A stretch of 64,000 nucleotides of DNA, from contig CM041778.1 in the NCBI GenBank assembly GCA_023374045.1, forward strand, positions 97,714,839 to 97,778,838. The letters are read 5' to 3'. Source of the DNA: Limonium bicolor. Its lineage: Eukaryota; Streptophyta; Magnoliopsida; Caryophyllales; Plumbaginaceae. Below are positions 45,901-57,100 of the stretch, one piece after another. A program made the position numbers and the translations under genes. Position 1 is the stretch's first letter, and each line of letters begins with the position of its first letter. The notes beneath the pieces are model-generated. The model was not told the origin of the DNA and searched no databases. It worked only from the letters and a program-made list of their open reading frames with translations.

Positions 45901-47895
45901 CTGCAAAAGGTAACAGAAATTACAAGAAAGAACCACAATAGCAACAATAAACCAGTAGTAATCCGCTGCGAAGAAGTAGCAAGCCTGAAAAAGGCTTATT
46001 TAATAGGCTCCAGACTGAAAGTAACAGGTATTGGAGAACAAAAAGTGAAAGCACAAACCTAAACCCAGCATGTAAGGAGAGAAAGAAGAGCAACAAGAAA
46101 GAGAGACAAAGAACGCTTCAGAGGGAAACAAGAGAAGTAAAGGTATTTACCCATCATGTGAAGCAGAAAGAACCCCTAAATCAGGCATCTCCACCAAGCC
46201 TCGCACAGTATCTGAACAATACCTTTAAGTGTCAGTCCAGAAAACATAGAGAAAGCAGCAGAACTAGAGATGTCAACAACACAGGCAATTGGTGCTTCAA
46301 CTTATATACTCCAAGCACATAAATTTATAATGTTAAATTAATGAAAAAATAAAGAATTGAGTCACTTCAAGCATTACAAAACACAGGGGTTACAAGTAAA
46401 AGCCCAGACCTGTATGCCCTGTAAAGGTGTGTACACATGTCTTCCCCTTCCAAAGTTTCAAGGTTGTGTCACTTGATCCTAAATAAGCAGTAAGCACAAA
46501 AGTTGATAACAATAGTGTACGCCTTTATCATAACATACACCACTTTGCAGGTGGTTGAAGGTTCTAAAAAATTGTTTAATTGCACTCTTAAGAGAAAATA
46601 TCCAAGAACTTAAAATATATTACAAATACAAGCCCATGACAGAAATTACAATTCAGCCTCAACACTAGTAATACTGACATATAATAGTGATGGAACAATA
46701 TTATACCAGTGGCAATCTCCCCAGAAGAGAGGCTTATAACAGCTTGAATAGCTGCACCATGAGCTTCTAATGATTCAACAAGCTTCCCATTTCTCCATCT
46801 CTTTACAGTACTACAAATAAAAAGTGCAAAAGATGACTACAATTCAGACAGGACAGTAAGCGTTGACGGGCTGATTGTACACAAACAAAGCCATAATCCC
46901 TAAGAAGTATATCCAAGCTGATTAGTGAGCCACTAGAATTCACAAGCACAAAACAATGCTGAAATAATAATAGAAACAACCCATGCCCACAAATCAAAAG
47001 CAAATGTTTCAATAGAGAATTTTAGTGCACTGACCATCTAGTACACGATTGTAACAAGAAATTCATCAGCAGATCATGCAGTGGCAACATTTGCACTCTA
47101 TCCTAGTGAAGAGACGACCTAGTATCTAGGAACTAGCCATTGAAGCTGCTCAAACTATCCAACAGCTTGTCACCACTTTTAAAAGTTAGAGCCTTCTCTA
47201 CCTTGCATGCTACTTACGAAGGGTCACCTACTGAGCAACAATTTCTTGAACAGTTTCCAATAACCCTAAAAAGGAAATATAAAGTTCCACAAAGGAGAGG
47301 GAAAACATATACTGAAACATAATTTCCCCATTGAAGTACTAGCATCTACGTCACTTACCAGTCAACTGACGAAGAGACAATGTCGTCATCCCCAAAGCAA
47401 TCCCAGTTACCTGCATCTTATGATCACTCAAAGTTTGAACTTTCTCTCCACTCTTCAAGTCCCAAACGAACACCATGGTGTCCATCCACCAGAGACGATC
47501 CTGCCCTCCGGGAACTCTTCCGACGGCGAAATCCAAGCCAGTGGACCCACGAAGCTAGTGTGACCAAGCAAGATTTTAGACTGCGAATTCTTGTACTGGG
47601 TCGCAGGATCAACAGCCCAGAACCTAACCGTCTTATCCCGTGACGAGGTTGCAATGCCCACATTATCGCAGACGCAGATACGACGAACCTACACAATAAG
47701 AAAATTTGCAGTGATCGTAATTGAGATTTAGGGCTCATGGATAACGCAAAAGCTGATAAAGAAGGGGACTTGGGACACGTCGAGTTCAATCAAGAGCAAG
47801 AAGAGTAGAAGGTGTAGAGTAGAAAGAGTTATTACGTCGTCTTCGTGTCCGCGAAGCTCGCAGCTGAGGTTGTAAGACTTGAAATCGATATCCAT
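36975..47895 (-). CDS. PLAA/DOA1 (UFD3) orthologue, WD40-PFU-PUL protein, ~22 exons
   Basis: Host gene for a ubiquitin- and Cdc48-binding adaptor. Exons (minus strand): 47895-47836, 47688-47359, 46810-46707, 46478-46410, 46211-46151, 45900-45761, 45473-45285, 45199-45139, 44439-44351, 44151-44079, 43996-43937, 43709-~43530, 43429-43389, 43266-43238, 42958-42872, 42426-42267, 39142-39066, 38950-38814, 38561-38486, 37834-37765, 37479-37414, 37109-36975. Nearly all follow GT..AG. The start MDIDFKSYNLSCELRGHEDD is the family's; an in-frame Met at 47922 is less likely. WD repeats run through exons 1-7 (ILLGHTSFVGPLAW, LWALTGEVLLEMVGHTS); PFU through exons 9-12 (TKIVREGDNGVAYSWNA, VFDVDIGDGLPIRKLPYN); the PUL helical domain through exons 15-22 (GAVVKILKDTSFYHSS), ending ADIEILVKRN. 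At least five one-base deficits (near 47486, 47391, 45418, 39109, 38525) break the frame; the exon 12 donor is unclear. Confidence 0.9.
38091..38357. repeat. ~130-bp tandem duplication in a PLAA intron
   Basis: Two adjacent copies of a block running from ACTAGCA.ATGCTCC through GGTAAAGCTTCATCTTCCAC to TTAGCAGTTAAA.TTGCACTAG, about 90% alike. Intronic and non-coding. Confidence 0.85.
40450..40840. repeat. ~190-bp tandem duplication inside the small LTR element
   Basis: Two adjacent blocks share CACC..ACCTATC, GGAGCTTTC.CTAGA, AAGGCCTTTATGCTCAG, and CACACA..GGGGCT followed by GTTGATCATAC. About 80% alike, non-coding. Confidence 0.8.
41283..41526 (-). pseudogene. Gag N-terminal fragment of the small LTR element
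   Basis: An 80-codon frame beginning beside the primer site reads ILELILGKKDNRNDVPEPPTF, then FDGVDPKGWLLKDDTYSLFYGI, MATWWELSFSSLNEFEAL. The FDG.DP.GWL phrase and the spacing before a W-rich helix resemble the start of a Ty3/gypsy capsid. The remainder of gag and all of pol are absent. Confidence 0.6.
41710..42094. mobile_element. Tourist (PIF/Harbinger) MITE
   Basis: A 385-bp element with ends GGGGGCGTTTGTTT and CATACGCCCCC, flanked by TAA on both sides (41707-41709, 42095-42097), as usual for PIF/Harbinger. The subterminal GGAAAAGGAATGGAAT is mirrored at the other end by TTCCATTCCCTTCCC. The middle holds several GGTCAATGGTCA words. It sits in the right LTR of the small retroelement, so it arrived later. 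Confidence 0.88.
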
Positions 47896-48070
47896 TGAAA
47901 AAGCGTGATAATTTAAACCCAAGCAAAGGGGGAAGATACACCAGAGACTGAAGAAATCTCCAAGCTAGCTGTGGGGCAGAGGTTTAAAAGAGGAGTTCTA
48001 TTTTATCGGGGAAACTTGAGCGATCGAAGGATCTCTTGTTTGTTGTCCAAGACACCACGTTGATTTGGAT
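47896..48070 (-). promoter_or_regulatory. Short upstream region of PLAA, bounded by a hAT MITE
   Basis: Only about 175 bases separate the PLAA start codon from the hAT target duplication. No clear TATA box is seen. Any further promoter sequence must lie within or beyond the MITE. Confidence 0.4.
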
Positions 48071-48078
48071 GGTACGGC

Positions 48079-48758
48079 TAGGGTGTCAAATCGGCTCCGG
48101 GTCCTGACCCGAAAATATTTTAGGTCAATCTGAATCCGACCCAAATTTAGAGTGGTTTAAATTTCTTCAACCTGAATCTGGAGCGGGTTGACCTGAACTC
48201 AAACCGTTTTTAAAAAAATATTTATTTTTGAAATTTTGGATTATTTACTAATAAATATAATACTTTAACATTAATTAATTATTACTACCTCCGTCCCATT
48301 TTGATCTTCCTGTTTGCTTTTTGGCACGTTTGTCCACTTCAATATTAAACATATAAGATAAAATAATTTTATAAAACAAAGTTTTATAACATATAGTTTT
48401 TCACATAAGGATCTATTGTAAAATTTAGATTTGTAAAATTATGTTATCTTACATGTTAAATATTGAAGTCAAACGACATACTCAAATAGTAAAGGAGAAA
48501 GTCAATTTGGGACGGAGGGAGTATGTATTATATTTAATCATAAGTTGCAGATTAAATGTTTATTTGTAGTCATAAATTAAACATTAATTTAAGTCATTAA
48601 ATGTAACATATTTTTTTTATTTTTTATGGTTTTTTTCGGGTTACAGGTTGGCGGGTTCAACCCGAATCCAACCTGAAAATCTTTTCGAGTCAAAATCTCA
48701 ACCCGAACCTGGCTTCTTACGGGTCGGTTTCGAGTTCGGGTCAAGATTGACATCCCTA
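48079..48758. mobile_element. hAT-type MITE with nested Stowaway
   Basis: Begins TAGGGTGTCAAATCGG and ends TTGACATCCCTA, flanked by a perfect 8-bp duplication GGTACGGC (48071-48078 and 48759-48766), diagnostic of hAT. Subterminal regions are rich in GGGTC/GACCC words. Length 680 bp, of which 237 bp is the inserted Stowaway. No transposase. Confidence 0.93.
48285..48521. mobile_element. Stowaway-type MITE, copy 2
   Basis: Ends CTACCTCCGTCCCATTTT and TTTGGGACGGAGGGAG, with TA on each side (48283-48284 and 48522-48523). Same family as 14519-14753 but with better preserved ends. It inserted into the hAT element. Confidence 0.93.
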
Positions 48759-48766
48759 GGTACGGC

Positions 48767-49009
48767 ACTTACGCCCATTCCTTTACGCTATTATGAGAAT
48801 GAGTTTGATCTCATATTTTTAATCTATACTTCACATACATCAGTTTCATCTTTACAAAAGAATTAGACCTCTTTTTTATACGTACACACAAGTAGAGCTG
48901 CTAAAAAACAGGCTCGACCTAGCTCGGGAAAAAGCTCGATAGGCCAAGTCCGACGATATGTCTTACTTCTAGAGGAAAAAGCTCGGTAGGCCCAAGTTCA
49001 TCGAACTAG
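48767..49009. other. Spacer with rearranged copia end
   Basis: No gene. The 24 bases CGATATGTCTTACTTCTAGA plus GGAA at 48954-48977 recur at 49055-49078 inside the copia integrase region, and AAAGCTCG.TAGGCC occurs on both sides of the first copy. This looks like filler from a repair event at the copia boundary. Confidence 0.55.
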
Positions 49010-49985
49010 ATGTGGGGACTTTCCTCTAGACATTGAGTCATTTTATTAATTACACGATATGTCTTACTTCTAGAGGAATATCCAAGAAAAATTCCTTCAT
49101 CGTTCTTAGGAGAAAACTTACTAAGATTGTCCTTACCGTGATTATGGATATAACACTTACAGCCAAAGTGACGCAGATGTACAAGATTGGGCTTTCGATT
49201 TTACAAAATATCATAGGGAGTCTTTATAATTAGAGGATAGACTAAGGCACAATTTAACACATAGCATGTTGTATTGACTTCTTTAGCCCAATAAGATGGA
49301 GCTATTTGGCTGTCAATAAGCATGGTGCGTGTCATTTCTACCAAAGGTCTATTTTTGCGTTCAACGACTTCATTCTGTCTAGGAGTTCTTGCAGCTGAGA
49401 TTTGATGAATAATTCCATTGTTTTTGTATAACTCAACAAAAGACTTGTTACAAAATTCAGTGCCCTCGTCAATTCTCAAGGTTTTCAATGTGAATGAATA
49501 TTTGTTAGACAACAACTTATGCAATTCAAACTCAATGAATGTTTCATCTTTAGGCGTAAGAAATATGACGTAGGTCCATCTGGAATAGTCATCGACTATA
49601 ACCAGGATGTACCGCTTACCACTTCTATTTTGGATGCGCATAGGGCCAATCAAATCCATGTGAAGTAATGCGAGTGGTGCACTGGTGGAGAGGACATTCT
49701 TGCTTTTGAAGGAGCATTGAGTATGTTTACCTTTGACAAAGCTTTGCAGACTGAGTTTGTGTCAAAGTTTGTATCTGGTGAGCCAATGACTGAATCCTTA
49801 CTTTGAAGCTTGTGGAGCAGCTTATGATGTGCATGACCTAATATGCTATGCCAAAGAAGTTGACTCTTGGCTTGCACATTTAAACATATTTGATTGTCTG
49901 AACTGGCATTATTTAAGCATATCTTGTAAAGATTACCTTCTCTACGTCCAGTAGCTTTTAAAAAACATGTTCTTTCATCAAACAC
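49010..49985 (-). pseudogene. Copia integrase with GAG-pre-integrase domain
   Basis: The frame 49985-49650 carries QLLWHSILGHAHHKLLHKL, the zinc-binding pre-integrase block. The frame 49659-49201 carries MDLIGPM and VIVDDYSRWTYVIFL (Asp), LRIDEGTEFCNKSF (Asp) and TPRQNEVVERKNRPLVEM (Glu); all three catalytic acids are present. The reading continues in another frame to about 49010 with HFGCKCYIHN and GIFLGYSSRSKTYRV, the usual link to RT. The order and blocks leave little doubt about identity. Confidence 0.9.
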
Positions 49986-50089
49986 TTTGCAATCTACCGA
50001 TGATAAAAGTATTAAATTAAATCTATCACATATTTTAAGATACTTAACAAACTATGCTGGGGTCTAGTTACCATATGGACTTCATCTAT

Positions 50090-50290
50090 CTTGGAGTGAG
50101 AGAGGGGTTACCAATAGAACCAACGCCAACAAATTCTTCTTTATTGTTGTTTCCAAATGTAACATTACCTCCTTTGTAGGCTAAAAGCAAATTGAATGGA
50201 TTGGGATCTCCAGTCATGTGCCTTGAACATCCACTATCTAGGTACGAGCAGTTTCATTCACCTTCGCTTACAAAAAGAAACTTCACTTGT
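50090..50290 (-). pseudogene. Copia aspartic protease
   Basis: The minus strand reads YLDSGCSRHMTGDPNPFNLL (catalytic Asp-Ser-Gly at 50238-50230), then GGNVTFGNNNKEEFVGVGSIGN. This is the conserved protease start of plant copia polyproteins. It is embedded in interrupted frames; the region 50290-51360 towards gag contains only degraded linker. Confidence 0.85.
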
Positions 50291-51367
50291 TAATCTTGGG
50301 AACCCAAATGTACTTGCGTTCCCTTTTTGAACAGATTTCAGTAACTTATCACAAACTTCAAGAAATATGGTAAAGCGTTTAGCATTAAAATAAATATTTT
50401 CACAAATTTTCACATGCAATTGTCTCTATGACCGAATGATCCACTATATCCACAGATTTAGTGGAAGGGGGATGGACGTACTTTTGATTTCTTTACGCCA
50501 ATATTCAAACTTTTCCCTCTAACTTTGTTTTTGTTTTTGTTATTGGGTTTAAAGACAATGTTAGAAAGATTTATCTTGTCTTTGTGCCACTCAGGGTTGA
50601 ATTGAATGGATCTAGTTCTATATCGTAGATTGATTATCTCCTGAGAAAGTTTTTCAACTTCTTTCGAGATTATCGCGATCCTTACTACCTTCTTTGATCT
50701 TGGAAGTATCCACTCACGTAATTATGAGGGTGAGACCTGTTTAATAAAGTTCATATGTTTAAAGCCTATTGCATGTTCTTTTTCTTTCATTCGCATATTG
50801 AGTTGCTCAACTGAGGATCTCAGAGAGATATTCAGAGACTCTAAGTGTCCAACTCATTATGCAAAGAACAATACATATCCGTGAACAAAGTTAGATCTTT
50901 CTTAAAAGAGTCGATTTGAGTCAAGAACTCTCCTGTTCACTGCGATTGGAGTCAATAGAAGTTTTGGCTTCATTTAGTTTTTTTGAAGGGAATCTATACA
51001 AAATCGAGACTCTTGTAGATTCGGTCGTAGTGAATAGGCAACAACCTTGGATTCATCAACTTCATCTCTGAGAGCGTTGATTATAATCCTAGATTCTTCA
51101 AGTTCAGTAGAAACATCGGAAACTTGTTTGGTAAGACTTGCTTTGAAAGAGTTAGTGTCTGTAACAATTTTAGCAATAAGAGTGAGGAAAAACCGTTAGG
51201 ACATATATGATGAAGATCACTTTGAGATGAGATCTTGTTACCTCATTATCTTGAATCATGGAGTCATTATGATTGCGCGCCATGAGACAAATTAAGCCAG
51301 TCGAATCTGTGTCTAGGTCGTATGAGTTTGAATCTCCCCATCTAACATTTGCCATTAATGATCTCCT

Positions 51368-52158
51368 CTAGGACCTTCCAAATTGATTCTTAAGAAGTAT
51401 GCAATCCTTCTTGAGATGTCCAGACTTGTTGCAGTTGAAGCAGATGACAGAGTTTAGGACTCGTTTATTGGAGTTGTTGAACGAACGACTATGTCTGTTT
51501 GGTTGAGTCCTCATAAGTTGTATAAAGATTTTTACTATGAAGACAAAGTCTTCCATAGTCTTTACAACACTCTTTTCTACTACGATATCGACCAACTCAT
51601 GCTTTAGCTGTTGAATAAGGCTATCAGCCAGATATGATCCATCTTGATTACTGTTAGATGACTTAGCATGCAAATCCTAATCATTAATCGAGATTAATTT
51701 GAGAGAGAAAGAGGGAGAGGACACATTACCTCACTTTTTTTACGTTCTTTTGTACTTATCTACTGATTGTAGATAAGAACCAAGATCATGTAAGCTCCAT
51801 TTGGATAGGTCTTTGGATGCTTTGGCGGAGATCACACTTTCTTCCCATTTTTGTCTAAGGCTATCAAGTAATTGTGTAAGATAGTTTATGTCTGGAAGAA
51901 TATTGATTTCCTGCATAGTAGTAGTTAGTGCATGGAAACGATCAAGTACATCTTTCAATGATTCTCCTAGTTTTTGAAGGAAGTTTTCGAGTAAATTCTC
52001 ATCTCTTGTGCTTTGTATTTCTTTAGTTGAGTGACTCCTTCATAAGTGGCTTACCAAAGAGTCCATATCTCGTTGGCTGTCTTGCAATGATTAACGCTCT
52101 TTGTTATGAGAACGAGAAACAGGTTTAAAGTGCATGAGATGCTTGTTGATTGAGTTCA
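51368..52158 (-). pseudogene. Copia gag with CCHC knuckle
   Basis: Two frames: 51958-51740 with MKDVLDRFHALTTTMQEIN and LLDSLRQKWEESVIS, and 51673-51368 with the knuckle CFNCNKSGHLKKDC. The capsid part can be followed back in broken frames (RDENLLENFLQKLGESLK) to the insertion boundary at 52158. This is the UBN2-type gag usual for copia elements. Confidence 0.85.
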
Positions 52159-54133
52159 TGTAACACCCAACCGCTAATCCTTCCATTATCCTCTAATCAT
52201 TCCCATAGTTACCTTACTCGCAGCGGAATACTTACTTACTCCTGGTGGGATACAACGCCGTTAGCCGTCCAAGACTAACAAGGCTACTACTACTTACAGT
52301 AACGATCTGACGATTAGAATATACCGAATACATACTACTTACCTTACAATGCCAAATACTTACTTACACTTTGATTACCGAGTATCCAAAATATATAAAT
52401 TACATTCCAAGTCTATTCCCAAAATTAAGAGTTTGTACATCTACTCCTTTCTATTCAATCACAATTATTATCCAAAAAGGTGTACCACATGGTACACCGG
52501 CTACTCAAAAAGGCCTTAGCCGTGTACAACTCGGTACACCATTCCAATCTACTAACTATCCCAAAAAGAATTCGTTTCGGTCCTTACTCGACCATCACGC
52601 CTCGCGGGTACCTGTAGAATAAAAACATCGCCCCAAGGGGCTCAGCTTACGCTGCATATGATAACCGCATACCCCGCGTACTAGCGAGGGTACGCCAACT
52701 ATTTGGTCGAATACATGCGGTTCGTTTCATTCATACATACATACATGCTCATACTCAATACAATACATGCATTACACAGCATACATACATTCAAGCATAC
52801 AAGGAAGACATTACAAGTCAACCATTCATACTTCCGAATACTCACCGCAATACGGAGATACACTTCTCCAATTCATACATAAGTCTTGTTAGCTTCTCTA
52901 CACACCCAGGTTAATCAGGTGTTCTTTACTCTTTTACTCAGGGTCAATGACTTACACTAGTCAAGACCATTACCCTTACAATACTTTACTTCTTACTTAC
53001 TTTACTCAAGTCAAGTCGGTATGACCTCCGGGCAGGGATTACTACATCCCACCACCAGGCTTTAGGGTGGCCCACTAATCCAGGATGCTACCCATTAAAG
53101 GGGTTTGGTCCATGGAAAAGATTACAGCCAGGATTCGGATCCAACCTCTTGTGTTTCCTATCCTCACGCGTGGCCGAAACTATATCGGACTTCTACTCAT
53201 TCCATTTTACTCATACTCAAGTTAGGAGTTAGATGGTTAGGAATTAGTAGAAGTCATTACTTCCATACCATACATCAATACAATACACAAGTACTCATCA
53301 TGTACACATACACTTCATTCATTCATTCATTCATGAATTATACAAACTAAATGTTCAAGTGCATATAACAGGAACAATATAGTTCAAACACGATTAAGTG
53401 CAATATAAGTCCGATTCGTGTAATTATCTTAATGGTGATCACATAAGCACACAAATCAGGGTAACCAAGTTAGGATACAGGGCATGAAAGAAATCATACC
53501 GTTCACCGTCGTATTCGTACTACCGGGTTCCTTCGATGTTCAAGTATTTGGTTCCTATACATACATGAAGTTGTATGATCAGTGACCTATTATTGATCCA
53601 ACTTATTCCTCATTAATATTCTTCACGTATACTTGCTACTCCTTACATTCATACTTGATTACGAAACCCATACTTTTCTTATTACTTCTTAAACTTGCTT
53701 TCTTACTCATGTGTATAACTTTCTTACCTTTACAACTTCATTAATGGTGCATCATACATATATATGCAATATGTGTATAGGAATATATATATATATATTA
53801 TATACCTACATATGATTACTATAATCATATAATAAAACAAATTTTTTTTTTGTAAGTTTGGGTCGACCGACCCAACCCTTTGGGTCGGTCCATTCCAGAA
53901 GTTTTCCGTTCTCTGAAATTCTCCCAACCGACTAGAACTGTTCTGACCGACCCATACACCTCTGGGTCGGTCCATTCCAGAAAGTTTTCGATCCAGGGAA
54001 TCATCAAGACCGACCCACGACCGACCCAACCTCTGGGTCGGTCGAAGTCAGAAACTTCGTTCCAGTGATTTTTAAGTCCTGACCGACCCCGACCGACTCA
54101 CGGTTTCTGGGTTGGTCCATTCCAGAAGATTTT
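52159..54133 (-). repeat. Partial LTR of a gypsy element, opposite orientation to the next
   Basis: Starts TGTAACACCC and shares order and short blocks with the inverted 3' part of the LTR at 54134-58193: CGCAGCGGAA, CGCCGTTAGCC.TCCA, TAACAAGGCT, GGTAC and GGGGCTCAGC. It is therefore a related LTR read on the minus strand, missing its far end, which is interrupted at 54133 by the next element. No internal region is visible. ATAC/CATA microsatellites and a GGTCGG array lie inside. Short open frames are not genes. Confidence 0.75.
53859..54128. repeat. GACCGACCC/GGGTCGGTC array
   Basis: Four blocks of GACCGACCC, a few bases, CTGGGTCGGTCCATTCCAGA and filler, each an inverted pair around a short loop. 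It occupies the same place in this LTR as the TTCGGAC array does in the neighbouring element. Confidence 0.85.
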
Positions 54134-57100
54134 TGAAATACCCAAACCTTAATGTGTTAATTAAATGAATAATTATAATTTTCTAAGGCTAATTAAAGTC
54201 CTTAAGATCATTGGTGAAGAAAGAAACCAAAAAGAAAAAGAAAATGCGTAAAAGTCACAAAACGTGAAAATACGTATTTATTATTTTAGGAGGTATATAA
54301 CCTTCATTAGGGTTTATAATATATTTTTATACCTTAATTACACACTAAGAAAATGTGGGGAAAATCCTGGAAGAAAACGGATCCAAACAATGCGTTTAAA
54401 CGCCAATGGAGTCTTAGAGCGGTTTTTTCGAGAAAAACCCGAAAACGTGACTTTAAACAGTTAAATGGCCCCGTATAAATCATAGTTGATTTTGTAACTA
54501 TAATTAAACATTAATGGGAGTTAATAGCCATTAAAATTAAAGGAATGAGAAATTCCAGAAGAAAACGGTCCCGGTTAGTGAATAGTACTAAACCGGGTTA
54601 AATAAACGAGCGTTCTCTGTTAAAAGACGAAAAACGCTCCAACGTGTTTACAGTAGGGCCGGTTTTATTTATGTAAACAGCTCACTCACACAAGACTAGT
54701 TAACTAATTAATTAAGTCAAAGAGCTAAAATAACTAAAGGGGCACACATATACCCCCAATCTCTCTCTTCCCTCATGTCTCTCTTTCCTTTTCTCTTTCC
54801 TCTCTTTCTCTCTTTTCTCTCCCAGCCGGCTCCTCCTTCTCTCCTCTGCCGATGGAGTTCTCCACAAGCCAATAACAATGGCTTCCTCCATTTCTCTCCA
54901 TGTTCAAGCTCCATTTGAGCTCCAAATCAAAAACAAATCACATATTCTTCTTCCTCTCATCTTCCTCTATCATCCTCTCTTTTCGAAATTTCAAAAGGAT
55001 GAAGTTGACCTCCATGGGTTTTCCCCATTTAAAGAGATAATGGCACCAATGTGAAGCTTGGAGTCTCCTTTCCTTCTAAGGTAAAGATTCCAAGAAAAAG
55101 TCGTTTCTCCCTCATCTCATGGTGTAATCGATTTTTCATCATTTTTGATACCTTGTTTTTTCTCCTTGTTCTTGAGCTCCAAATTGACCTTCAATGGTGA
55201 AGAAGTTCCCTTCTTGATTCAAGGGTGAGAATCCCTTAAAAACTTCCAAAAGGTAAACCCTAACTTGTGTTCTAGCCCTTTTATTGAATTGAGATATTCC
55301 AAGGGTTAGATAATTAATTAAGTATGTTTTGTGTTCTTGAATGTTGGGATGGAGTTTGGAAACTCCATACCCTCTTAACAGATTTTGGAGAAGATGTGGA
55401 GCAGGAGGAGAAATGAGAGAAATTAAGGAGACTTGTGAAATTAAGGTAAGGAATCCACCTTAAACCTTGTTAAAATTGTTTAAGTGTTTGGGATGGGTAA
55501 ACAAATTAATGAACCCAAATTGTGGATTGAAATATATGTTTGGATGATGTGTTTAGTTAATGTTAGAAGAGGCTTGTGAATTAATGTTGAATTGAGGGCC
55601 TTAAGAGCCAAATGTTTAAGTTTGAGATTGATATTGTGGTTGTGAGAGTTTATGGTGATTATGTTGTGATCAATGAAATTGATGAGGATGAATGTGTAAA
55701 GTTTATGGGGAGATTATGGCAAAATTTTAATGGAAATGATGGTTTGATGGATGAGAGAATTTAGGTGTGCAATGGGGATGTTAATGTTGAATAGAGTGAG
55801 GTATTGGCTTTGAAATGGTGGATGAATAATGGAGTTAAGAGGGTGCAAATCTATAGCAAAATGGTGCTTGATGATTTGGATTTCAAGGAAAAAGAATGGG
55901 TATTTGTAGCTTGTGAAACGAGAGGAGTGAGTATGGATTTTTGGAAGTGCATTATAGGAGGAAATTTGCCTCTGTTAGCTGAATTTTTAGGTATGTCCGA
56001 ACTTCCGTCCGGACTTGGAAGTTCGGACATGCCCCGTCGTTTTATAAATTTCTGAGTTTTAAGTTGTGTCCGAACTTCCGTCCGAACTTGGAAGTTCGGA
56101 CACTCGGAAAATTTTCCCAGGTTATTTTGCTTCGACTTGTGTCCGACCTTCGATGTCCGGACACAAGTTCGGACGCCTGTAAGTTTTCCTCAGTTTGGCC
56201 TCGACTTGTGTCCGAACTTCGAAGCTCGGACACAAGTTCGGACAGTTGGAAATTTTCCTTGGTTTTTGCCTCGGCTTGTGTCCGAACTTCAAAGCTCGGA
56301 CACAAGTTCGGACATTCGTCAATTTTCACCCATTTGAGTCTCGACTTGCGTCCGAATTCGGAAGCTCGGACACAAGTTCGGACATAGTGTAATTTTGAGC
56401 AAAATTTTGTTTAAGGGTAGAAATGGTACCCAATGATGGGGATTGATAAGTAATGATGTTATAAGGTTGTTAAGGACATGTTAAGTAAGTTATAAGGGTA
56501 ATGAGTGGTGAAAAGTTGTAATAAAAATATGAAGTTTAAAACTACTTAACGGGTTATCAGGGGCGCATTAGTCGTTAAATAATTATGTTACCCCGATGTT
56601 AATAAAGATAGTTATAATGTTACCAGTTGTTCAAAGATTTTCAAGGAACATGTGATGGCACATTAGAGTGCACCTTCGGTGACAGGTATGGTTTTCTTGC
56701 AACCTGTGTCCTACCGGATTACACCGGCTTGTATGCCAATGTGTTTTTTGTGTGTTTGCCACCTTGCAAGATAAAAATGAAATCAGTTTATAGTAATTCA
56801 TTATGTGGCGTAATTAATTCCGATACCGCTTAACCTTAATTATGTGTTAAATAATAGTTAGCCGACCTTAGGTTCACATAAGAGATCGGTATTCGGAATA
56901 AACGTCCCAACCCACGGGAACGTTCCAACTACAGCTATCCGTTGTGCGTTAGTATGTTGTGACTATGTGTGATGTATGTGGACTGTCAGTATGTTGTGTT
57001 ATTGGTACTGTTATCCGTGTTGTTGAAATGGGATGTGATTACCTCATGTGTCTAACCGAGTTTATAACCACTATGTGATGTATGTATATGATAAGTTCCA

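Larger units (their letters stand above)
49010..52158 (-). mobile_element. Ty1/copia retrotransposon remnant (gag-protease-integrase)
   Basis: Minus-strand domain order gag, protease, integrase identifies copia. Gag spans 52158-51368, protease about 50290-50090 and the integrase region 49985-49010. RT, RNase H and both LTRs are missing. Its upstream end is cut at 52158 by insertion of a gypsy LTR. Many stops; long dead. Confidence 0.88.
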
